The notes below the pieces were generated by a model, which worked only from the letters and a program-made list of their open reading frames with translations, made no database searches and was not told where the DNA came from. From positions 104,010 to 168,009 of the forward strand of contig SSNP01000403.1 in assembly GCA_006937955.1 (NCBI GenBank): 64,000 bases of DNA. The letters run 5' to 3'. The stretch is from Pachypanchax playfairii (Eukaryota > Chordata > Actinopteri > Cyprinodontiformes > Aplocheilidae). The stretch's first letter is position 1. Each line of letters starts with the position of its first letter. Below, piece after piece: positions 37,201 through 40,848 of the stretch. The position numbers were made by a program, and so were the translations under genes.

Positions 37201-38644
37201 AGCAGGGGGACACGTCTGGCACTGCAGGATTTGAGTCCCTGGCGGCGTAGTGTGTTACTGATGGTAGCCTTTGTTACTTTGGTCCCAGCTCTCTGCAGGT
37301 CATTCACTAGGTCCCTCCGTGTGGTTCTGGGATTTTTGCTCACCGTTCTTGTGATCATTTTGACCCCACGGGGTGAGATCTTGCGTGGAGCCCCAGATCG
37401 AGGGAGATTATCAGTGGTCTTGTATGTCTTCCATTTTCTAATAATTGCTCCCACAGTTGATTTCTTCACACCAAGCTGCTTACCTATTGCAGATTCAGTC
37501 TTCCCAGCCTGGTGAAGGTCTACAATTTTGTTTCTGGTGTCCTTTGACAGCTCTTTGGTCTTGGCCATAGTGGAGTTTGGAGCGTGACTGTTTGAGGTTG
37601 TGGACAGGTGTCTTTTATACTGACGAGTTCACACAGGTGCCATTAATACAGGTAACGAGTGGAGGACCGAGGAGCCTCTTAAATAAGTTACAGGTCTGTG
37701 AAAGCCAGAAATTTTACTTGTTTGTAGGTGACCAAATACTTATTTTCCACCATAATTTGCAAATAAATTCTTTAAAAATCAGACAATGTGATTTTCTGGA
37801 TTTTTTTTCCTCATTTTGTCTCTCATAGTTGAGGTATACCTATGATGAAAATTACAGGCCTCTCTGATCTTTTTAAGTGGGAGAACTTACACAATTGGTG
37901 GCTGACTAAATACTTTTTTGCCCCACTGTATCCTGGACTCCAGTGTGTCTCTGTCTTTTAAACAATTCGGGCAGACAGAGTTTTGAAGAGGAGCTGCAAA
38001 AGAAAAGGAGAGTCTGAACAGATTGATAAGGAGGGCTGGTTCTGTTCTGGAATCTCTTGAGTTGATTGTCCAAAGGATGATTTGGAAAATGAAAATAATC
38101 ATTGAGAACTCTCATCATCCTCTTCACAACACAGTAACTCAACAAAAGTGTCTTCAGTCAAAAGCTTCTTCAGATCCAACACAAATAACTCATGAAAGAA
38201 TAAAGTTATGTTAAAACCAAGCATACCATTGTTTTTCTTGTGAAATTACCTATAAGTTTGATGTGTCACATGACCCTCTTCCTATTGAAAAAACAAAAGT
38301 TGGAACCAAGATGGCCGACTTCAAAATGGCCACCATTGTCACCACCCATTTTGAAAAGTTTGCCCCCTTGGTATAATCTCGTCAGTATCTCCTCAGATCT
38401 TTCAGTTTGCTGATTTCTGATGTGATGTAACTGTTTTGAGTTTGAATTCATGATTCCTTGTCATGTCATCTCAGGAAACACTCAGCTGGCCCTGCAGATC
38501 ATCAAAAGGAACCAGCTGCTGCCAACAGCTGTCCACATGATCTCTCCTGACTCTCGTAAAAAGACCCCCCAGTCCTTCCACCCTGTCCAGCCAATCCAGC
38601 CAATCCAGCTGCCCTCATCTTTCACACAAGTCCAGCGGAAATGA
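5692..38644 (+). CDS. cnot10: CNOT10, CCR4-NOT transcription complex subunit 10 (gene span, 17 recognised coding exons)
   Basis: CNOT10 is a TPR-type helical-repeat scaffold which, with CNOT11, docks on the N-terminal part of CNOT1 in the CCR4-NOT mRNA deadenylase complex (established knowledge). Seventeen exons, listed separately, splice into a continuous frame of 2127 nt including the stop (708 residues). The exon peptides follow vertebrate CNOT10 from YDESLKHLEALQELNKEEYK to the C-terminal proline/glutamine-rich tail ending QVQRK. Well conserved blocks are [110 protein letters not shown] and [20 protein letters not shown]. Only about 40 N-terminal residues are missing relative to the human length of 744. 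All introns obey GT-AG. Introns are small except 13238-20828, 23151-30919 and 30996-38474, which are inflated by transposons. The neighbour is TCAIM, convergent. The coding exons look intact and no inactivating change was seen. Confidence 0.96.
5935..6085 (+). CDS. cnot10: CNOT10 coding exon (LHTSAEDIDGLDDVEN...EPF)
   Basis: The acceptor is TTTCAG before 5935 and the donor GTGAGT at 6086. The exon is 151 nt and leaves one base (G) for the next exon. It carries the hallmark GLDDVEN and YYNQAIIHYHMRQYSEAIS, part of the first TPR-like helices. Confidence 0.95.
6210..6748. mobile_element. MITE-like element with terminal inverted repeats
   Basis: The left end TTTAAAGGTACAGTATGTAA is mirrored near 6748, where the reverse complement reads TTAAAGGTACAGCAAGTAAG. 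No transposase is visible. The inner part (about 6290-6640) recurs in inverted orientation at 39790-40240, where a piece of it has become a G-rich minisatellite. It lies in a CNOT10 intron. Confidence 0.6.
7155..7637. mobile_element. Probable non-autonomous repeat with a duplicated 37-bp segment
   Basis: The segment starting GGTGTTAGCT at 7161 is repeated imperfectly from 7200. The stretch ends in a motif (tttttcataatatgggacct) of the kind seen at ends of fish MITEs. No ORF is convincing. It lies in the CNOT10 intron 6086-7809. Confidence 0.35.
7810..7949 (+). CDS. cnot10: CNOT10 coding exon ([16 protein letters not shown]...NGKGE)
   Basis: The acceptor is TTCTAG before 7810 and the donor GTAGTC at 7950. 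The 140 nt complete the split codon G|AA. The peptide [20 protein letters not shown] continues EPF from the previous exon exactly as in vertebrate CNOT10. Confidence 0.95.
8519..8703 (-). repeat. tRNA-derived SINE-like repeat, truncated copy
   Basis: On the - strand it begins GGACGGCTGTGGCTCAGTGG, which resembles a tRNA head with an A box, followed by a B-box-like stretch. A longer copy lies at 40990-41270. It is intronic in CNOT10. Confidence 0.55.
8952..9035 (+). CDS. cnot10: CNOT10 coding exon (SNSSYKEGASQRAEVAAMIEAAK...)
   Basis: The acceptor is TTTGCAG before 8952 and the donor GTAAGA at 9036. The 84 nt form 28 whole codons. The exon is serine-rich and then MIEAAKSRIHQ, matching human LIEAAKSKIHQ. 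The first part is the variable linker of the family. Confidence 0.93.
9115..9198 (+). CDS. cnot10: CNOT10 coding exon (YKVRAYIQMKSSKACKREIK...)
   Basis: The acceptor is TTTTCCAG before 9115 and the donor GTGAGT at 9199. The 84 nt are phase 0 at both ends. The peptide YKVRAYIQMKSSKACKREI is nearly identical to the human segment. Confidence 0.96.
9532..9649 (+). CDS. cnot10: CNOT10 coding exon ([20 protein letters not shown]...)
   Basis: The acceptor is CCCTTCAG before 9532 and the donor GTGACA at 9650. The exon is 118 nt and leaves one base for the next. It contains [19 protein letters not shown], a strongly conserved TPR helix pair. Confidence 0.96.
9827..9976 (+). CDS. cnot10: CNOT10 coding exon ([21 protein letters not shown]...)
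   Basis: The acceptor is TATTCAG before 9827. The donor GTATGT at 9977 was chosen over an earlier GT because it alone keeps frame with the next exon (T|CT = Ser). The 150 nt include [20 protein letters not shown]. Confidence 0.95.
10128..10330 (+). CDS. cnot10: CNOT10 coding exon (KKFTGIPMCALLANKRHELL...)
   Basis: The acceptor is TTCCGTAG before 10128 and the donor GTGAGT at 10331. The exon is 203 nt. It contains [20 protein letters not shown] and NPRLWLRLAECCISANKG, among the most conserved CNOT10 blocks. Confidence 0.96.
10615..10736 (+). CDS. cnot10: CNOT10 coding exon (GSEQESKGLPCKKGIVQSVI...)
   Basis: The acceptor is TTTCCAG before 10615 and the donor GTGAGT at 10737. The 122 nt end TAC AG, leaving a two-base split codon. 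Carries GIVQSVIGQGYHRKIVLASQ. Confidence 0.96.
10970..12733. repeat. 36-bp minisatellite, exactly 49 units, in a CNOT10 intron
   Basis: The unit starts CTAGAACCCTCTACAGGAGA and continues TCCTTCCTGTCCACAA, 36 bp in all. In the + frame it encodes twelve residues, LEPSTGDPSCPQ. The 1764 bp contain 49 units with no length variation. Substitution variants include GHPSFPQ, GDPSRPQ, GDPSCLQ, GDLSCLQ, GDPPCPQ and LEPCTGD. Because 36 is a multiple of three and the unit has no stop in these frames, long ORFs stay open on both strands (10874-12769 + and 10906-12759 -). No known protein family was recognised. It lies between CNOT10 exons 10615-10736 and 13058-13237. Confidence 0.97.
13058..13237 (+). CDS. 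cnot10: CNOT10 coding exon ([20 protein letters not shown]...)
   Basis: The acceptor TTGTTTAG ends at 13057 and the donor GTCAGT is at 13238. The exon is 180 nt. The split codon AG|T gives Ser, then [20 protein letters not shown] as in the family. A stronger-looking AG at 13019-13020 would put TGA in frame three codons on, so it is not the productive site. The C-terminal half is the acidic/serine-rich linker. Confidence 0.95.
13348..13411. repeat. Perfect-looking hairpin: 22-bp inverted repeat with a 20-nt loop
   Basis: Arms at 13348-13369 and 13390-13411 pair with one mismatch. A second, longer inverted copy of the right side (CCTATGTGTTAGAAAA... to AAAAGGTTCCTTAC) lies at 14255-14335, so the block between them is bracketed by inverted repeats. 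Intronic. Confidence 0.75.
13433..13806 (+). mobile_element. 5' fragment of a Tc1-type transposon
   Basis: It starts with a Tc1-like end, CACTCACCTAAAAGATTATT, preceded by TA. From about 13580 the + strand reads MGKKGDLSNFE then VGARRAGLSISQSAQLLGF, the N-terminal helix-turn-helix of a Tc1 transposase related to the copy at 1511-2733. It stops abruptly at about 13806 where a LINE fragment begins. Confidence 0.7.
13807..14150 (+). mobile_element. Jockey/Rex-like non-LTR reverse transcriptase fragment
   Basis: A 148-codon ORF contains GSPQGCVLSPLL and KYADDSVVVSL, the RT core with the catalytic DD, then WCDKLCLQLNVIKTKDMIID. It is a fragment only: fingers, endonuclease and 3' end are absent. 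The exact clade is not certain. Confidence 0.8.
14255..14684. repeat. Unclassified repeat between RT fragment and L2, possibly LTR-like
   Basis: The stretch from TGTTAGAAAA (14271) to GAATTCAACA (about 14668) has TGTT...AACA ends and AATAAA-type motifs at 14374 and 14626. No flanking direct repeat was found, so a solo LTR is only one possibility. Its first 80 bases are the inverted partner of 13368-13411. Confidence 0.35.
17307..17341. other. Assembly gap (10 N) followed by an A run
   Basis: Ten N at 17307-17316 are followed by about 25 A and then T. The gap splits the L2 3' end. Confidence 0.95.
17459..17475 (+). other. L2 3'-tail hairpin with GGATA loop
   Basis: CGCTTT-GGATA-AAAGCG forms a perfect 6-bp stem. 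The GGATA loop is the feature described for the eel UnaL2 3' recognition stem-loop used by the LINE RT (established knowledge). A (AGT)n tail follows. A second copy is at 31183-31199. Confidence 0.85.
17564..18064 (-). pseudogene. Small membrane/coiled-coil ORF with one internal stop, family not recognised
   Basis: Read on the - strand from 18064 (no ATG; a stop lies five codons upstream), 117 codons run to a TGA at 17711-17713. The same frame then continues 48 more codons to TAA at 17564. The first part holds one strongly hydrophobic segment, VYILGLQIVGYLLIGVGGYL. After it come leucine-spaced heptads typical of a coiled coil (LDRKLDAV, then after the stop LADGVLELNRKLGALLDL). The TGA sits where a Trp codon would fit. 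It is likely a remnant of a mobile-element or viral-type membrane protein, but no family is claimed. Confidence 0.45.
18070..18880. other. AT-rich intronic stretch, nothing recognised
   Basis: No gene, RNA or clear transposon terminus was seen. Short ORFs here are AT-rich noise. Confidence 0.6.
18881..18999. mobile_element. Remnant: right end of a Tc1 element
   Basis: About 118 bp match the right end of the Tc1 at 1511-2733: GGTCTTGACCATGT, then GTGATTGGCTGATTA, then a TIR reading CCTAATAAAGTAGCCTGTGA. It is a terminal fragment without transposase. Confidence 0.75.
19225..19475 (+). repeat. tRNA-derived SINE
   Basis: It begins GGCGGCCGTGGCTCGGGTGG, with an A box at 19233-19244 and the B box GGTTCGAATCC at 19278-19288. 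This tRNA-like head is followed by a SINE body containing CCTTGGGCAAGACACTTTAC, a motif common in fish SINEs. The tRNA part cannot fold a full clover leaf with CCA-type end, so it is not called a tRNA gene. Confidence 0.8.
20035..20800 (-). mobile_element. 3' portion of an L2-like LINE, antisense
   Basis: On the - strand one ORF (20777-20427) reads MAENFLQLNQGKTEV and QKNLGVLFDSELNF, typical of the RT thumb of L2-like LINEs. A second (20246-20061) reads YGSRLWNSLPENLVAG, the usual L2 C-terminus. Related 3' pieces lie at 27300-27985 and 745-1000. It sits just upstream of CNOT10 exon 20829. Confidence 0.75.
20829..20909 (+). CDS. cnot10: CNOT10 coding exon (GKSQDADKFFSAAPSSLLRK...)
   Basis: The acceptor is TTTTTCCAG before 20829 and the donor GTAACA at 20910. 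The exon is 81 nt. The peptide SQDADKFFSAAPSSLLRKQE corresponds to human SHDGDKFIPAPPSSPLRKQE. Confidence 0.92.
21050..21163 (+). CDS. cnot10: CNOT10 coding exon ([20 protein letters not shown]...)
   Basis: The acceptor is GTTTAG before 21050 and the donor GTAAGT at 21164. The exon is 114 nt. [20 protein letters not shown] is almost invariant in vertebrates. Confidence 0.97.
   Translation: MFYPGLQCLCGAGTGRQPDGTKPCRETASSDQGVWIL
21595..21720. repeat. Degenerate TTAGGG-like interstitial repeat
   Basis: Several GGTTAGGG-type motifs, with drift, follow a motif reading GGGGACCGAAGCCTGGTCCC. In fish genomes this pairing is usually part of a dispersed repeat rather than an old telomere. Confidence 0.5.
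21774..21825. repeat. (TG)n(TA)n microsatellite
   Basis: A short TG run passes into an uninterrupted TA run from 21789 to 21824. An hAT-like end (TAGGGGTGTCAAATTATCGC) begins at 21826, directly after it. Confidence 0.9.
22015..22341. mobile_element. hAT-type MITE with perfect 8-bp target duplication
   Basis: Ends CAGTGCTTAATTTG and CAAATTAAGCCCTG are inverted repeats with one mismatch. GATTAATC flanks both ends (22007-22014 and 22342-22349). It is 327 bp with no transposase. An 8-bp duplication is the hAT signature. It lies inside a sequence that may itself be an older hAT copy starting at 21826. Confidence 0.85.
22672..22802 (+). CDS. cnot10: CNOT10 coding exon ([20 protein letters not shown]...)
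   Basis: The acceptor is GTTTTCAG before 22672 and the donor GTTTGT at 22803. The 131 nt encode [20 protein letters not shown] and ITHLNPENVSDVSMGVLPSE. Confidence 0.96.
22883..22915 (+). CDS. cnot10: CNOT10 33-nt microexon (GHEKGEDPVET)
   Basis: The acceptor is CAACAG before 22883 and the donor GTGAGT at 22916. The 33 nt restore frame on both sides (G|GA and T|CA). The peptide corresponds to the acidic linker SDKGENEAMES of human CNOT10. Confidence 0.85.
23023..23150 (+). CDS. cnot10: CNOT10 coding exon (SGKKTPLCYPSSVTSARAMM...)
   Basis: The acceptor is TTTGTAG before 23023, chosen because T|CA gives Ser as in the family. The donor is GTAAGC at 23151. The 128 nt include [20 protein letters not shown]. 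Confidence 0.95.
23626..24128. mobile_element. MITE with short inverted ends, carrying a Tc1-like terminus
   Basis: TTAAAGTTGCAATCC at 23626 pairs with GAATTGCTGCTTTAA ending at 24128. Inside, CAGTCAGGTCCATAAATATT at 23937 is a known kind of fish Tc1 end, also seen as the termini of 31161-35820. There is no transposase. Confidence 0.55.
24514..25263. mobile_element. hAT-type element with perfect 8-bp target duplication
   Basis: TAGGGGTGGGCGATATGG starts the element, and the reverse complement of the right end starts TAGGGCCGTGTGATC. CATTATTG flanks both sides (24506-24513 and 25264-25271). On the - strand, ICKVCNKEV within codons 25066-24800 resembles the first cysteine pair of a BED zinc finger, as in hAT transposases, so this may be a deletion derivative. 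It lies in CNOT10 intron 23151-30919. Confidence 0.85.
25272..26880. other. Intronic stretch with one weak SINE-like piece
   Basis: No exon or intact element was seen. On the - strand 26131-26067 reads like a tRNA head (GGTAACCACAGCCTAATGGG, then a TTCGATCCCGG-type B box), so a decayed SINE is possible. A CT-rich simple stretch lies at 25377-25420. Confidence 0.45.
27141..27250 (+). repeat. Dispersed repeat, inverted partner at 28900-29030
   Basis: Segments such as TTTTGTTATCTGTTACAAAT and CACAAAAACATGGAAAATGC reappear inverted about 1.8 kb downstream, so the two copies bracket 27250-28900. Identity unknown. Confidence 0.6.
27300..27985 (-). mobile_element. L2-like LINE 3' end, antisense
   Basis: An AAC microsatellite followed by AACTTTATTTATAAAGCGCT starts it. 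Its right part, TAGGTTAAAAAGGTAGGTCT, matches the 20050 element. A CA run lies at 27456-27476. An ORF here (27792-27484 -) looks like chance. Confidence 0.5.
30920..30995 (+). CDS. cnot10: CNOT10 coding exon (AASVVNSKEIPPEAILLGVY...)
   Basis: The acceptor is CTTCGTCAG before 30920 and the donor GTTAGC at 30996. The exon is 76 nt. KEIPPEAILLGVYLELQN matches human KEVPPEAILLAVYLELQN. Confidence 0.95.
31181..31258 (+). mobile_element. Isolated L2 3' tail with hairpin and (AGT)n
   Basis: The hairpin CGCTTT-GGATA-AAAGCG (31183-31199), then TCTGCTAGATGACAGT, then about 16 AGT units to 31258. No LINE body lies upstream, so this is a very short 5'-truncated insertion or a SINE tail. It splits the left end of the Tc1-like element. 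Confidence 0.8.
32973..33620 (+). repeat. Dispersed element, single-orientation copy of the 42157 palindrome
   Basis: It starts AAAGAGGCCATTTCATACA. Its length matches, arm by arm, the fold-back copy at 42157-42817. It includes a 38-bp tandem repeat. Confidence 0.7.
33300..33400. repeat. 38-bp tandem repeat, nearly three units
   Basis: The unit begins AGCTTTTTAGCCAGCAGCAT and ends CTTATGCTAAC. Copies are identical except at the last junction, so it is a recent duplication. Confidence 0.9.
35160..36050. other. Intronic stretch with the decayed Tc1-like right end
   Basis: No exon was seen. 35670-35820 belongs to the Tc1-like element. The ORF at 36071-35670 on the - strand has no recognisable domain and overlaps that repeat. 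Confidence 0.5.
36330..37928. mobile_element. Tc1-type transposon, near-complete
   Basis: A TA duplication flanks it at 36328-36329 and 37929-37930. Inverted ends start CAGTGGGGCAAAAAAGTATT and extend about 200 bp with very few differences, which indicates a young insertion. One transposase gene on the - strand fills the middle. It lies in the last CNOT10 intron. Confidence 0.95.
36546..37568 (-). pseudogene. Tc1 transposase, full length with a single in-frame stop
   Basis: From ATG at 37568 the frame runs 341 codons to TGA at 36546, the usual Tc1 transposase length of about 340 residues. It begins MAKTKELSKDTRNKIVDLHQ (paired-like DNA-binding domain, two HTH). The catalytic core shows IIWSDETKIELFG (first Asp), FQHDNDPKHTAR (second Asp) and SPDLNPIENLWRE (Glu). 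The only defect is TGA at 36798-36800 after ARATKE, where the family has Trp (TGG to TGA). Both flanking parts are in the same frame. As it stands the product would end at 256 residues, before the catalytic Glu, and should be inactive. Confidence 0.92.
38475..38644 (+). CDS. cnot10: CNOT10 last coding exon (NTQLALQIIKRNQLLP...QVQRK stop)
   Basis: The acceptor is CATCTCAG before 38475. The split codon G|GA gives Gly, then NTQLALQIIKRNQLLPT and the QP-rich end VQPIQPIQLPSSF. The stop TGA is at 38642-38644. The final QVQRK is the conserved CNOT10 C-terminus. Confidence 0.97.
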
Positions 38645-38770
38645 GCATCCATAGTTCCTTTTCCGAATGTTTGATATTTATAAATCTGCAGGCTCTTGCT
38701 GAGACTGGTAACAGCTGGCTTTTTATTTCACTATGCCTACCGTAATTAATTTGAATTTCCTCCACAGTGA

Positions 38771-38776
38771 AAATAA
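38771..38776 (+). terminator. cnot10: Candidate CNOT10 polyadenylation signal
   Basis: AATAAA lies 127 nt after the stop. A further AATAAA-rich cluster is near 39126-39145. The choice needs transcript data. Confidence 0.5.
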
Positions 38777-39790
38777 ATTGTATTTGATGTTTTGAATCCA
38801 GCCTCTTGACTGTTCTTTGTAGGCAGAAAATAGTCTTACTCAAAGATGTGCAGCTGCTGAGAATCCTGCAATTTTACAAAACACAGCAACTCCAGAGAAA
38901 AGATACTGAATGGAAATAATGGTAAACAAAGACAGCTGTTTTTTTAACTGACAGATGAATACTGTGTAGGAACATAGCTGGATTCAACCTCAGATACAAT
39001 GTGTTCTATAGCTGTGGATCTGATATTTTAATTCACATGTTACTACTATTTTTGTACCACTTTATAACCACAGGAACTGCATCAATGATGAGTAGAACCA
39101 GCAAAGGAAAATGTAGTAAAATACCAAATAAAGCTCAATGAATAAAGTCAAATTATCAAGTCTAACTTGAGAAAATTACCTGAAAATGAATGTGAACCTT
39201 TAAAAAATTTAAAATTTGAAGGTTCTGTGCAACTACGTGTGTTCATGTGACAACAGTATGGGAGGTTAGACATGCACCTGGTGCCGTGTCTAATGGTAGA
39301 GCACGGTGAATAGCCACAGTAAAGCATCTGGTGCCTTACCGTGGGGCAGCGCACTGATTGATGGGATATAGTTACTCCTTCGCCTCAGAGAGGAAATCCT
39401 CAGCTACACAAAGTAAGTTTCTCCCTCTTAATTTTCATCAAACGTGATGAGACATGTGTTCAGCTGTCAAACATTTTGAAGTCATGATATTTGTTCTCTT
39501 TACGTTTGATGATAAAACACTGTCCTTCAAATCCATATGGATAATGACCAACATTGACTCAGCTTTTTATTTTTTGTCTTTTGTTAATGTTTTATGTGTG
39601 ACTCACATCAAAGATACACATCACTGTCAGCTGGTGGTAGCAAGTAAACATACCAGTGATACGTTTAAATGCCTGTTGATTATACATATATATATATTAT
39701 TTATATTAGAACAGTCACTATTATGCAAATCATGCAGTAAAAGGGTTATCTGGAGCTTTATAAGTAAAAATGAATTGAATTACATTGTAA
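38777..39790. other. Intergenic region, nothing gene-like recognised
   Basis: This lies between the convergent 3' ends. The 141-codon ORF at 39454-39879 is AT-rich, has no recognisable domain and runs into a repeat. Confidence 0.55.
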
Positions 39791-40240
39791 CAGATCTGGA
39801 TCTCAGTCAGCTGGTGGTCTCTAGTTTCTGTTCCAGGACACAATCATTGTTTACACGTCCAGACTTCCTGGTTCCATAGTGAATCACATGTCAACCTGCA
39901 GGTTACCAAGTCTTCAACACAAGCAGCTGGAATTCCACAACGACCAGCAGACCTGAGGTAACTAGTAGTAAACCTAAGAAACCACCACATCCTTCCCAAA
40001 AACTGAACTAATACAAGAGAAACTAAACCAGGATCAACACTGGACCTGGCAACCCAGCAGAAACATCAGGGAGGGGAGGGGGTCCAGCAGATACATCAGG
40101 GAGGGGAGGGGGTCCAGCAGAAACATCAGGGAGGGGAGGGGGNNNNNNNNNNAGCAGAAACATCAGGGAGGGGAGGGGGTCCAGGAGAAACCTCAGGGAG
40201 GGGGTCCAGGAGAAACCTCAGGGAGGGGAGAGGGGACTGG
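39790..40240 (-). mobile_element. Second copy of the 6290-6640 MITE interior, inverted
   Basis: On the - strand it reproduces the 6290-6640 sequence (for example CCAGGAAGTCTGGACGTGTA). A G-rich segment within it has been amplified (next entry). It is shared between the intergenic space and a CNOT10 intron. Confidence 0.7.
40045..40235. repeat. 30-bp G-rich minisatellite, about five to six units, with an N gap
   Basis: The unit is CCAGCAGAAACATCAGGGAG followed by GGGAGGGGGT. Ten N sit at 40143-40152 inside it, so the copy number is uncertain. The run GGGAGGGGAGGGGG has three G tracts per unit and could form G-quadruplexes across units. Confidence 0.85.
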
Positions 40241-40556
40241 TTTGTTTTTCTACATGAACGATTTGACCGCATGGTCTAATTTTTACATATTGTAAGGAAT
40301 ATTTTGGATTTTTTTTCTCCATGTACTACTTTATTCCATCACAATAAGTTGTTTTCCTAAACCTAAAAACAAAGCTTTAACTCTTGTCTTTGTCTCTGCC
40401 TACACTGTGCAAACCTGATGTGCAACCAAAATCATTTGGTTACAAGAACTTCATTCTAAACCAAAAACATGACATTATTACAGATTTTTAATGATAGAAG
40501 AATTCTTTTAAAACATTTTTTCATTTTGTGATTTTTCATCAGTTAGATAAAGCACT

Positions 40557-40562
40557 TTTATT
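40557..40562 (-). terminator. tcaim: Candidate TCAIM polyadenylation signal
   Basis: AATAAA on the - strand lies about 60 nt past the TCAIM stop. Confidence 0.55.
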
Positions 40563-40622
40563 TGGACAAGTCAACACTTTTGTTTTTTGTGTGCACAGAA
40601 ATAGTGTGAAATCCATCTTAGT

Positions 40623-40848
40623 TCAGTTCTTCCAGTCCCAGGGTATACACAGATCCCCATCCTGCATCACTGAGTAGAAGTGAGACACACAGATGTGAAG
40701 GCCCTGCGCAAGAGGAGAACGTTGCTCTATCAGCCTTTTACAGCACAGGATCATTTGACTGGAGCTCACACTGGACTCCTTGGACAGACTCCTCAGAGAA
40801 AGACTCTGGAGACATGACTTCACCAAAGCCTCCTCTTCTGCCTGCAGT
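40623..40848 (-). CDS. tcaim: TCAIM last coding exon (LQAEEEALVKSC...IPWDWKN stop)
   Basis: The acceptor GTGTGCAG precedes 40848 within a CA-rich tract. The stop TGA is at 40623-40625. The 226 nt contain SSVSSSQMILCCKRLIEQ and VSHFYSVMQDGDLCIPWDW, the family C-terminus. Confidence 0.97.

Larger units (their letters stand above)
36055..38165 (+). mobile_element. Internally deleted jockey/Rex-like LINE copy carrying a Tc1 insertion
   Basis: The left part contains the endonuclease start (NKMDELETLLKTQPEYQECS, CFTETWLKG). After the Tc1 insert it resumes with ILDSSVSLSF and jumps directly to the 3' RT end (about 38010-38130), so most of the ORF is deleted. A related copy with the same deletion plan lies at 56583-57690. 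Confidence 0.75.

Noticed and set aside
38300..38335. Start codon of a further gene (CAAGATGGCC near 38308)
   Set aside because: It lies in the last CNOT10 intron; the motif repeats loosely (AAAATGGCCACC) and no useful ORF follows.
39454..39879. 141-codon + strand ORF between the two genes
   Set aside because: AT-rich, no domain, runs into the antisense MITE copy, and lies past the CNOT10 poly(A) signal.
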